Virus record (IMG/VR): IMGVR_UViG_3300010885_001361
Location: 1-29,221 of that record
Length of the DNA stretch: 29,221 bases
From: a virus
Reading direction: 5' to 3' (one strand)
A program made the translations under genes and the position numbers. Position 1 is the stretch's first letter. Every line of letters begins with the position of its first letter. Positions 17,769 to 23,565 of the stretch are shown piece after piece. The notes below the pieces were generated by a model. That model did no database searches, was not told the DNA's origin, and saw only the letters and a list, made by a program, of their open reading frames with translations.

Positions 17769-18076
17769 TGCTCAACCTACTGGCATTTATTGGTAACTTT
17801 GTATCACCGGTGACAACCACAACAACCACTACGGCTGCGCCTACGACTACCACTACTGCTGCACCAACTACAACAACAACTCCAGCACCGACTACACCAG
17901 CACCTACTACTACGACAACAACACCAGCTCCAACAACGACTACCACAACAGCACCAACTACAACTTGGTATTGCACTACCTTCAACGGTGGTCGTTATAC
18001 ATCATCTACAGATGATTCTGAAGTGTGTGTAGTATACTGTTCTACTAGCGGGTATCCAGGCGCCGTGCCTTGTTAG
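17768..18076 (+). CDS. Mucin-like Thr/Pro/Ala-rich protein with Cys-rich C-terminal domain (102 aa)
   Basis: Residues 1-15 are hydrophobic (LNLLAFIGNFV). Residues 16-66 contain only Thr (34), Pro (9) and Ala (8), as runs of 2 to 7 Thr separated by AAP, PAP or AP. Residues 67-102 form a small Cys-rich domain with Cys at 69, 87, 91 and 102. All four ACN Thr codons are mixed, so the tract is not a simple DNA repeat. The composition is that of an O-glycosylated stalk. It is coupled to the fibre gene upstream and lies two genes before a GT60-type glycosyltransferase, so it is the obvious candidate acceptor. No enzyme motif. Virion display is inferred from position. Confidence 0.75.
   Translation: MLNLLAFIGNFVSPVTTTTTTTAAPTTTTTAAPTTTTTPAPTTPAPTTTTTTPAPTTTTTTAPTTTWYCTTFNGGRYTSSTDDSEVCVVYCSTSGYPGAVPC
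17813..17965 (+). repeat. Thr-Pro-Ala low-complexity tract
   Basis: 51 consecutive codons made only of Thr, Pro and Ala (34/9/8). Spacing between the proline blocks is irregular, and codon choice varies (ACA, ACC, ACT, ACG), arguing for selection on the protein. The - strand is open across the tract, giving a Val/Gly-rich reading that is an artefact. Confidence 0.85.
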
Positions 18077-18084
18077 GAGTTTAG

Positions 18085-18279
18085 ATGTCAGATGTTAAGC
18101 CTTGGGATATGTTCAACGGAACACCAAGGGCCACAAAGGAAGAGACTGAGCGCAGATTTAATATCTGCCAAGGTTGTCCAGAACTTGTGGAGTTAACATC
18201 CACCTGTAAGCAGTGCGGTTGCTTTATGTATATGAAGACTAAGCTACAGCCTGCTACCTGTCCGTTAGGAAAATGGTAA
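18085..18279 (+). CDS. Small Cys-rich protein (64 aa), DUF6171-like
   Basis: The core is ERRFNICQGCPEL, TSTCKQCGCFM and ATCPLGKW, with Cys at 28, 31, 41, 44, 46 and 58, a likely zinc knuckle or ribbon. I recognise the R..IC..CPEL..L...CK.CGCFM..KTKL..A.CP.GKW pattern as that of DUF6171-type proteins, which are common in tailed phages, often beside glycosyltransferase or tail genes. Function is unknown. TAGGAG lies just upstream of the ATG. It ends in a TAATG overlap with the GT60-type gene, so the pair is probably co-translated, and it might assist that enzyme (inference). Confidence 0.8.
   Translation: MSDVKPWDMFNGTPRATKEETERRFNICQGCPELVELTSTCKQCGCFMYMKTKLQPATCPLGKW
18267..18270 (+). promoter_or_regulatory. 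Ribosome site that decides the GT60-type gene start
   Basis: AGGA at 18267-18270 is 2 bases from ATG 18273 but 8 bases from ATG 18279. The second ATG shares an A with the stop of the gene before, the arrangement used throughout this operon, so 18279 is chosen. Confidence 0.6.
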
Positions 18280-19190
18280 TGGCATCTATATTTGTACAGA
18301 TAGCATCTTATCAAGACTTTGAATTACCCAAGACAGTCATAGATGCAGTAGCAAAGAGCAGTGGTAATCACGTTATCTGCTTCGGTGTTCATAACTGCGT
18401 AGTTGAAAACCATCAGATCTTTATACCGATGGTGCCTAACTTTAGAATGCAAGAGAGCCAAGCGCCAGAGAACATTGGCGTAGGTCTAGGCAGAAGTATA
18501 GCAAATTCACTATACAACGGTCAGGACTACTACCTACAGGTAGATGGACATACTAGGTTCTATCAGAACTGGGATGAAGAACTCATCCGTAACATATTAG
18601 AGATGCAAGCACAAGGTATTAAGAAGCCACTGATAAGTGCATATCCTTCTTCGTATTCCTACAATAACCAGTTACAAGAACACTGTGACTGGGATAGATC
18701 AGTTACCAGTATCTCTTTTGCAGAAAAGCCTGAGCAGTTTGAGCAGACTCTAATACCTAGCCAGCTAGCAGTACCCAGTGAAGGCGGCATCAAGCAGACT
18801 TCTATATCTGCTGGCTTTATCTTTACTCTCGGTGAGTTTGCCTATCTTGGCTTTAACGAAAAGATTATGTTCTGGGGAGAAGAGATCCTCATAGCAGCTC
18901 GTGCTTATACCAATGGCTTTGATTTGATGATTCCAAATAAGCAATATATCTATCATCTCTACTACGACCACAGTTCAGTGTTCCAGAAGAACCTACGCAG
19001 ACACGTATGGAAAGACTACCCAGACCAGTATCACGCCAAGGATCTTGAGTCCAAGGCTGAGGTCTATGACATCTTATCTACTGCTCGTATAGGTAAAGAT
19101 GCGCTAGGTAATCAACGCACGCTAGATGAGTACGGTCAGTATGCAGGTTTAGATTTTAAGAATAAGGCAGTAATAATCAAAGGAGAATAA
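18279..19190 (+). CDS. GT60-family glycosyltransferase, polypeptide alpha-GlcNAc-transferase type (303 aa)
   Basis: The motifs follow the GlcNAc-transferase family (Pfam Glycosyltransferase GlcNAc, CAZy GT60): IFVQIASYQD at 4-13, YYLQVDGHTRFYQNWD at 84-99 (the family's Q.D.H.RF..NWD metal/sugar site), SAYPSSY at 120-126, a helical spacer, then FWGEEI at 198-203 and YHLYYD at 225-230. Characterised members transfer alpha-GlcNAc from UDP-GlcNAc to Thr in protozoan mucins or to hydroxyproline in Skp1. No membrane anchor is present, so the enzyme should act in the cytoplasm of the infected cell. The neighbouring mucin-like Thr/Pro protein is the likely acceptor. An alternative role is modification of other tail proteins. 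Sugar donor specificity cannot be read from sequence alone. Confidence 0.85.
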   Translation: MASIFVQIASYQDFELPKTVIDAVAKSSGNHVICFGVHNCVVENHQIFIPMVPNFRMQESQAPENIGVGLGRSIANSLYNGQDYYLQVDGHTRFYQNWDEELIRNILEMQAQGIKKPLISAYPSSYSYNNQLQEHCDWDRSVTSISFAEKPEQFEQTLIPSQLAVPSEGGIKQTSISAGFIFTLGEFAYLGFNEKIMFWGEEILIAARAYTNGFDLMIPNKQYIYHLYYDHSSVFQKNLRRHVWKDYPDQYHAKDLESKAEVYDILSTARIGKDALGNQRTLDEYGQYAGLDFKNKAVIIKGE

Positions 19191-21338
19191 ATGGCAACCG
19201 AGTTCGACATTACGGATCCAATCCCATATCCATTATCGAACCCAGCAGGTGCTACGAACTTTTCAGCAACTGGTGTTGCATACGATGTAGCCTTTGCAAG
19301 CAATCCATTTTTTATCGGAGCATCCGATGAGACACCCTATCGTCGCGTAACAGCGCAGTATCGTAAGCAACAGATTGACCAGTCCAGAGAACCAGGTGAG
19401 CAGACACTTACCGGTTGGTGGACTCGTAGCCAGAGTTCTTTTCACTTTGGAGCTGGCATTAAGTTCTTTGAGCCTGTGCAAGAGGAATCATTACGATTCC
19501 AGTACACAGAGTCTAAAGGTATAGATGTTTGGACTAGAGGGCAAGCAACCCTGCTTAATGATACTGCTTCATTCTATGCAGGTGCAGCACCTGCTCAGAT
19601 GATTGGTGTTAATGATGGGACTAATGACTGCATCCTTGTCACAGATGGTACTGCTCTCAAGAAGATTACAACTGACGGTACTGCTAGCACTTATACTCAG
19701 ACTGGTACAGCATCTACAATTTATAGCCTTACAACCAATGGCAAACAGTACTTCTTCATCAATGGCAGCCACGTTCATAGAGGTAACCTTGCTGGTACTA
19801 CTAGCGATACTGAAATCTATAACGCTTCTAGCACTACTCGTGCCACTATTCGCTATGTCAAGCAACGCCTTATTGCAGCTATTGGCAGTGCCATCTATGA
19901 ACTAAATCCTAATCATTCATCTGGTGCGCTACCTACTGCTTTATTTACCCACCCTAATTCATCTTGGGTATGGTCAAGCATTGCAGAAGGACCACAGGCT
20001 ATTTACATCTCAGGCTATGATCCCAACGGTACTTCATCATCAGTCTTTAAGATTGGTCTTGATACTACTGCTACAACCACTTTAGGTTTTCCAGAATTAT
20101 TACCACCTACCGTTGTTATTGATATGCCACAAGGCGAAAGCATCAATGACTTTGATGTATACCTTGGTTCCTATGCAGTCCTTGCTACCAGTTTAGGTTT
20201 TAGAGTAGGTATTACTGATACAACTGGAGATGTTCAATATGGGCCACTTCTATTTAGAGATGCACCCTGCAACGCTATTGCTTTTAGAGATAGTTATGCC
20301 TATATCGCGACGCTTGTAGATGGTGAAGCAGGGCTAGTTCGTGTTGATCTATCTACCACTGTTATAGGAAATAGTCTTTTCTTTCCTTGGGCTTGGGATC
20401 TTGTTGCCACTGACACTAGCGCAACTATTACTAACTTAGCAATTACTTCAGGTACTGTTACAGTAACTACTTCAGCAATTCACGGTCTTGGTGTTGGTCA
20501 GGTCGTTACATTCTCTAACACAATAGCTCCGTTTACTGCTGTTACAGGATCTGCAACAATTCTAACTGTACCAACTTCAACAACCTTTACGGTTCTTATT
20601 GGTTCAAGCACAGTTACAAGTGCTGCTACAACAGGCACTGTTACTACTGCTGGAACTAGCACAACAGCATCTCAGGTTGCATTCTTTGGCAACTCAGATC
20701 GAGCAGCATTTAGTACTGGCAATGACATTTGGGCTGAATCTACAACTAACTTAGTACCAAGTGGATACCTACGTACCGGATTTATCCGTTACAACACCAC
20801 AGAGAATAAGATTTTTAAGATTATGCAGACACGTGTAGATAACACCTACGGTTCTGTAACTATAGATTCTATTACAGAAGATGACACCTATTACCGCATT
20901 GGTTCCTTTGGACAGGGAACTGCTATCAGTGATGTGAGTATCGTCTTCCCAACTTCTTCTGTTGAGTTCCTAGGTTTTCAATTTAACTTCACCCGTTCAT
21001 CAACAGATATTACACAAGGTCCAGTCTTTACTGGATACCAAGTTAAGTCATTACCTGCAGTACCGCGTCAGCGATTGATTCAGTACCCAGTGTTCTGCTA
21101 TGACCACGAGAAGGACCACTATGGAGTTGAGGTGGGTTATGAAGGTTCAGCCTATGACCGCATCAGTCAACTAGAAGCAATAGAGAATCTAGGCGACACC
21201 ATCCGCGTTGAAGATTTTAGAACTGGGGAATCATTCCTCGGTCTGATTGAAGAGATGGACTTCATCAACCGCACACCAACAGATAAGAGATTCTCCGGAT
21301 ACGGTGGAACTTTGTTGGTCACTATACGTTCAGTCTAA
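19191..21338 (+). CDS. Large tail protein (715 aa) with inserted beta module
   Basis: ATG follows the previous TAA directly; ribosome site AAAGGAG. The N-terminal part includes RRVTAQYRKQQIDQ, GWWTRSQSSFHFGAGIKFFEP and GIDVWTRGQ, phrases I associate with minor tail proteins of actinophages. Residues 150-400 have recurring beta stretches compatible with a propeller. Residues about 420-490 are a Thr-rich insertion (GTVTVTTSAIHGLGVGQVV...TTFTVLIG), a mobile beta module seen in many phage tail proteins. The C-terminal part (residues 600-715) ends with YGGTLLVTIRSV. It is the last tail gene before lysis. A nozzle or tail-tubular role is possible if the virion is short-tailed. Confidence 0.65.
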   Translation: MATEFDITDPIPYPLSNPAGATNFSATGVAYDVAFASNPFFIGASDETPYRRVTAQYRKQQIDQSREPGEQTLTGWWTRSQSSFHFGAGIKFFEPVQEESLRFQYTESKGIDVWTRGQATLLNDTASFYAGAAPAQMIGVNDGTNDCILVTDGTALKKITTDGTASTYTQTGTASTIYSLTTNGKQYFFINGSHVHRGNLAGTTSDTEIYNASSTTRATIRYVKQRLIAAIGSAIYELNPNHSSGALPTALFTHPNSSWVWSSIAEGPQAIYISGYDPNGTSSSVFKIGLDTTATTTLGFPELLPPTVVIDMPQGESINDFDVYLGSYAVLATSLGFRVGITDTTGDVQYGPLLFRDAPCNAIAFRDSYAYIATLVDGEAGLVRVDLSTTVIGNSLFFPWAWDLVATDTSATITNLAITSGTVTVTTSAIHGLGVGQVVTFSNTIAPFTAVTGSATILTVPTSTTFTVLIGSSTVTSAATTGTVTTAGTSTTASQVAFFGNSDRAAFSTGNDIWAESTTNLVPSGYLRTGFIRYNTTENKIFKIMQTRVDNTYGSVTIDSITEDDTYYRIGSFGQGTAISDVSIVFPTSSVEFLGFQFNFTRSSTDITQGPVFTGYQVKSLPAVPRQRLIQYPVFCYDHEKDHYGVEVGYEGSAYDRISQLEAIENLGDTIRVEDFRTGESFLGLIEEMDFINRTPTDKRFSGYGGTLLVTIRSV

Positions 21339-21352
21339 GGAGACTACGATCA

Positions 21353-21547
21353 ATGAGCGCATCTGATTACGCAACCCTTGCAGTTGCAGTAACCACAATA
21401 CTAGGAGCCTTACTTACAGCAATGCGTTGGCTAGTCAAGCACTACCTTAATGAACTTAAGCCAAATTCTGGAACCAGTTTGCGTGACTCTTTAGACAGAT
21501 TAGAAAAAAGAGTAGACGATCTATTCAAGTTGATAGCAGAGAAATGA
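21353..21547 (+). CDS. Small membrane protein with coiled coil (64 aa), lysis-associated
   Basis: One hydrophobic segment (residues 5-28, TLAVAVTTILGALLTAM), a basic turn (RWLVKH), then a charged heptad-like helix (RDSLDRLEKRVDDLFKLI, residues 44-61). The layout, N-outside single span with a cytoplasmic coiled coil, is common in small proteins beside phage endolysins. It precedes the peptidase and may be a holin partner or antiholin. The ribosome site AAGGAG is 10 bases before ATG. Confidence 0.6.
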   Translation: MSASDYATLAVAVTTILGALLTAMRWLVKHYLNELKPNSGTSLRDSLDRLEKRVDDLFKLIAEK

Positions 21548-21553
21548 GTAACG

Positions 21554-22012
21554 ATGAAACCTGTTGTAAAGAAAGCCACGCCTGCCGCTATTGCTGTACT
21601 GCGCCAGGCCACAGCGATATGTCCATTGCGTATGAAAGCATCCGATGGACTCCTACCGTCCAAAGCGCATATCCATCAGAATCCCAACTCTGACCACAAC
21701 ACAGGATTAGCAGTTGATTTAACCCACGATGTGCTAGGTGGCATTGATTGCAATGTAATCTTTGAGAAGCTACAAGCAGATCCACGAGTTGACTACCTGA
21801 TATTCAAGGGAAAGATCTGGTCAAAGGCTAAGGGACTACACGTTTACAAGGGTAGTAACAAGCACACAAAACATCTTCACATCTCCATCAAACAGGGATG
21901 TGGAGGCGACACGTCGCCTTGGTTTGCCTGGATGGGTAAGCCAAAGAAGATCAACACAATCAAAGCAGCGGTCAGACGATTGCCTGATAAGCATTCTGAG
22001 AAGGCTGTTTAA
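21554..22012 (+). CDS. Endolysin: M15-type D,D/L,D-peptidase (152 aa)
   Basis: The zinc-peptidase motif is visible: SDHNTGLAVDL places His 48 and Asp 55 in the H-x6-D pattern of the M15/VanY-like fold, and KHTKHLHIS provides the third ligand, His 109, in the HxH element. The N-terminus lacks a signal peptide, so release through a holin is expected. It should cleave peptide cross-links or stems of peptidoglycan at the end of infection. It lies between two membrane-protein genes. No separate wall-binding domain is present, and it is short even for phage M15 enzymes. An out-of-frame ORF over its 5' end (21544-21693) was rejected. Confidence 0.85.
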   Translation: MKPVVKKATPAAIAVLRQATAICPLRMKASDGLLPSKAHIHQNPNSDHNTGLAVDLTHDVLGGIDCNVIFEKLQADPRVDYLIFKGKIWSKAKGLHVYKGSNKHTKHLHISIKQGCGGDTSPWFAWMGKPKKINTIKAAVRRLPDKHSEKAV

Positions 22013-22021
22013 GGAGATCCT

Positions 22022-22210
22022 ATGGACAAGAAGTTACAAGCAGTACTCGCAACATATCTTCGTGCAGCAGTAGCAGCAGTGATTGCTCTCTACTTAGCAG
22101 GAGAAACAGATCCAAAGGCACTAGCAGCAGCAGCAGTAGCTGCAGTTGCAGGTCCAGTCCTTAAGTGGCTAGACCCAAATGCTAAAGAGTTCGGACGTGG
22201 GTCTAAGTAA
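22022..22210 (+). CDS. Holin-like protein (62 aa)
   Basis: AAGGAGATCCT precedes ATG. The product has two hydrophobic helices: residues 10-27 (ATYLRAAVAAVIALYLAG) and 32-47 (ALAAAAVAAVAGPVLKW), separated by ETDPK, and ends in a charged tail (DPNAKEFGRGSK). This matches a small two-helix holin pattern common in actinophages (YLAGETDPK...PVLKWL.P). It immediately follows the endolysin, with the operon terminator 21 bp downstream. Confidence 0.8.
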   Translation: MDKKLQAVLATYLRAAVAAVIALYLAGETDPKALAAAAVAAVAGPVLKWLDPNAKEFGRGSK

Positions 22211-22231
22211 CCCATAAGCGCGAGGCAAAGA

Positions 22232-22265
22232 GGTCGGTCCCTTCGGGGACCGGCCTTCTTTTTTT
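22232..22265 (+). terminator. Strong Rho-independent terminator of the late operon
   Basis: The 10-bp stem GGTCGGTCCC (22232-22241) / GGGACCGGCC (22246-22255) has one T-G wobble, a very stable TTCG tetraloop (22242-22245) and the tail TTCTTTTTTT (22256-22265). It closes the rightward run that began before the window. Because the - strand gene 22277-22522 ends 11 bp to its right, the same stem may also serve leftward transcripts, though the tail in that direction (TCTTTG) is weak. Confidence 0.92.
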
Positions 22266-22276
22266 ATGCCACAAAA

Positions 22277-22522
22277 CTATGGTGCATCAACTGGACAAGG
22301 AACTGTTACCAGATTGCCACAGTTGACACAGCTGGCATCAAGGAAATACCAGACCAGTTCATAATCTTCAAAGGCTGCCATAACATTAAATACCTGAGAG
22401 CCACAGGAACATACGTGGATGGGTCCTAAACCCCGCAGATCGGCTCCAGTGACCTCTGGAAGGGTACTGAGGGAGCTTAGTCGCTCCCAGATTTTTGACA
22501 GGAGTGGGAAACGGAGTACCAT
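22277..22522 (-). CDS. Zinc-ribbon-like small protein (81 aa), the only leftward gene
   Basis: Read on the - strand it encodes a two-knuckle metal site: HVCSCGSQVFNV (Cys 38, 40) and ASCVNCGNLVTVPCP (Cys 65, 68, with Cys 76 nearby). Between them is a hydrophobic/acidic core (AFEDYELVWYFLD). The LGP.HVC.CGS..(W/F)N......DYE...Y.LD..C..CG pattern is one I know from small actinophage proteins of unknown function. The ATG at 22522 has AGGAAGGAG about 13 bases upstream, a long gap. It faces the late operon and diverges from the next gene, so it probably has its own promoter in 22523-22675. A regulatory role is conceivable. Confidence 0.7.
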   Translation of the reverse strand: MVLRFPLLSKIWERLSSLSTLPEVTGADLRGLGPIHVCSCGSQVFNVMAAFEDYELVWYFLDASCVNCGNLVTVPCPVDAP

Positions 22523-22675
22523 ATGCTCGGCACGGCTCCTTCCTGTGGTCAGTCGCCTCTCGGCCTTACGGCCTCGGCCCCGTAAGGGGCCACTGTAAAT
22601 TCGCTATCGCTCATATTGTACACATCAGGTAGCGTGTCTCAGGTACGACACGCCGTAGGTGTGTTACTCTCAGGT
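22523..22675. promoter_or_regulatory. Divergent intergenic region with competing hairpins, inverted repeat and triple direct repeat
   Basis: This 153-bp gap between divergent genes must hold both promoters, though no clear -35/-10 pair stands out; ATTGTA at 22615-22620 reads TACAAT on the - strand. It contains (a) stem CCTTACGG 22564-22571 / CCGTAAGG 22580-22587, (b) the alternative stem GGCCCC 22576-22581, loop GTAA, GGGGCC 22586-22591, which cannot form together with (a), (c) the inverted repeat GCGTGTC 22632-22638 / GACACGC 22647-22653, and (d) TCAGGTA three times, at 22625, 22639 and 22670. This suggests a regulated control region; no binding protein is identified. Confidence 0.5.
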
Positions 22676-23233
22676 ATGACAACCATCGCAGCTGTTGAAG
22701 GTATTGATTACGCGGTCTTCGTAGCTGACTCTCAGATAACTGAGGACAATCTCGTGACCTTAGCAACGAGTACGCCTAAGATAGTTGAGGTGGGTAAGTT
22801 CATCATCGGCATATCAGGTGATACCAGACCAGGTGATATCCTTGCCTATAACTGGAAACCGCCACTCTATCGTGGCGAGGAACCAGCACAATTTATGGGA
22901 CGCAAAGTAATACCAAGCATTATGAGTACCTTTACAGATAATAACTACGAGTGGAACAAGGTGGACAAAGATGGTGGCTTCGATTATCTCATTGCTTTTA
23001 ACGGCAATATCTTCCGTATTGCTTGTGATCTCTCTTTTTTCCAAGCAGATCACGGAACGTACGGCATTGGTTCTGGTGGGCAGCTCGCTCTTGGCTACCT
23101 GTATTCAATTCGCAAACCTGATATGGAGTTAGCCTACGCCAAGCGACACGCCAAGAAAGCCGTAGAGATTGCGTCAATGCTTGACGCCAATACTGGTAAG
23201 CCTATACAGTTGGTAGTCCAAGAACGGTTCTAG
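22676..23233 (+). CDS. Proteasome beta/HslV-like Ntn-hydrolase (185 aa)
   Basis: The start is set at ATG 22676, which leaves Thr-Thr after the initiator Met; a longer in-frame reading from 22616 would bury the catalytic Thr. Counting the first Thr as 1, Asp 17 lies in the VADSQ motif and Lys 34 in PKIVEV, matching the Thr1/Asp17/Lys33 triad of 20S beta subunits and HslV within one residue. GISGD and GIGSGGQLALGYL correspond to the conserved GSGG..AL element of HslV. Beta-strand and helix order also agree. It may be a self-compartmenting peptidase or a decoy for the host proteasome. No ATPase partner gene is present. It is the first gene of the second rightward run. Confidence 0.8.
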   Translation: MTTIAAVEGIDYAVFVADSQITEDNLVTLATSTPKIVEVGKFIIGISGDTRPGDILAYNWKPPLYRGEEPAQFMGRKVIPSIMSTFTDNNYEWNKVDKDGGFDYLIAFNGNIFRIACDLSFFQADHGTYGIGSGGQLALGYLYSIRKPDMELAYAKRHAKKAVEIASMLDANTGKPIQLVVQERF

Positions 23234-23241
23234 GAGGAGCT

Positions 23242-23370
23242 ATGGAAAAAAAGATTGGAAGTTTCTGGTTCTACTATGGTAAAAACAGTGGAGTTGGTTT
23301 TGGTATTCACATTGATAAGTACCACCTGACTATTGATTTCTTATTCTGGTATTTAGGGTGGGAGTTCTAA
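23242..23370 (+). CDS. Small aromatic-rich protein (42 aa)
   Basis: A strong TAGGAGGAGC ribosome site precedes ATG by 2 to 8 bases. The product is 42 residues, unusually aromatic (FWFYYGKN; FLFWYLGWEF), and beta-like with a hydrophobic C-terminus that might touch membrane. The stop and next start overlap (TAATG). No family recognised. Small ORFs like this are common in early actinophage regions. Confidence 0.6.
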   Translation: MEKKIGSFWFYYGKNSGVGFGIHIDKYHLTIDFLFWYLGWEF

Positions 23371-23498
23371 TGGAGAAGACTATTGGGTACGCCTTGAAAG
23401 AGGCGTATGAAACAGGCTTTGAAGATGGTGTTTCATCTGTTGTCAAAGCATCTGAAGAAGATATGAAACTGCTACTGAATCAGGTGAAGAATGGGTGA
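23370..23498 (+). CDS. Small acidic helical protein (42 aa)
   Basis: Coupled to the previous gene by TAATG. The sequence runs MEKTIGYALKEAYETGFEDG, then SVVKASEEDMKLLLNQVK. It is amphipathic and probably helical, with the AYETGFEDG phrase seen in other small phage proteins. No motif indicates function. It may be a host-takeover or antirestriction-type peptide by position, but this is a guess. Confidence 0.55.
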   Translation: MEKTIGYALKEAYETGFEDGVSSVVKASEEDMKLLLNQVKNG

Positions 23499-23565
23499 GT
23501 GGCTTATTTACTGGGGAATTATTTTGTTCATCATTCTATTCTGGAATTACACAAGATGTCAGTAA
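23491..23565 (+). CDS. Possible 24-aa single-span membrane peptide
   Basis: ATG at 23491 (with AGGTGAAGA just upstream) opens MGEWLIYWGIILFIILFWNY followed by TRCQ and TAA. Residues 4-18 are an unbroken hydrophobic stretch ending in aromatic and basic residues, the profile of a one-span membrane peptide. It overlaps the end of the previous gene by 8 bp and the start of the nuclease gene by 10 bp, the spacing style of this operon. Evidence is composition and context only. Confidence 0.45.
   Translation: MGEWLIYWGIILFIILFWNYTRCQ

Noticed and set aside
17749-17985. - strand ORF of 78 aa, Val/Gly-rich
   Set aside because: It is the complement of the Thr/Pro/Ala tract; ACN codons read backward give Val/Gly/Ala. 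The + strand has coupled starts and a Cys-rich C-terminal domain.
21544-21693. Cys-rich + strand ORF of 49 aa (CCKESHACRYCC) overlapping the endolysin start, beginning in an ATGA overlap
   Set aside because: The endolysin frame carries a full M15 motif and the Cys-rich reading lies entirely within it after the first 10 bases; no ribosome site favours it and no family is recognised. Worth a conservation check only.
22532-22600. Possible second intrinsic terminator (GC-rich stems)
   Set aside because: The stems lack any T-run on either strand and lie between divergent genes, so a leader or control element is more likely.
22616-22675. N-terminal extension of the Ntn-hydrolase from ATG 22616
   Set aside because: It would place 20 residues before the catalytic Thr, has no ribosome site, and covers the repeat-rich control region.
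23499-23555. GTG-started N-terminal extension of the Cas4-like gene
   Set aside because: The extension is a frame-shifted reading of the membrane-peptide ORF and adds no conserved motif; ATG 23556 gives a normal family N-terminus.
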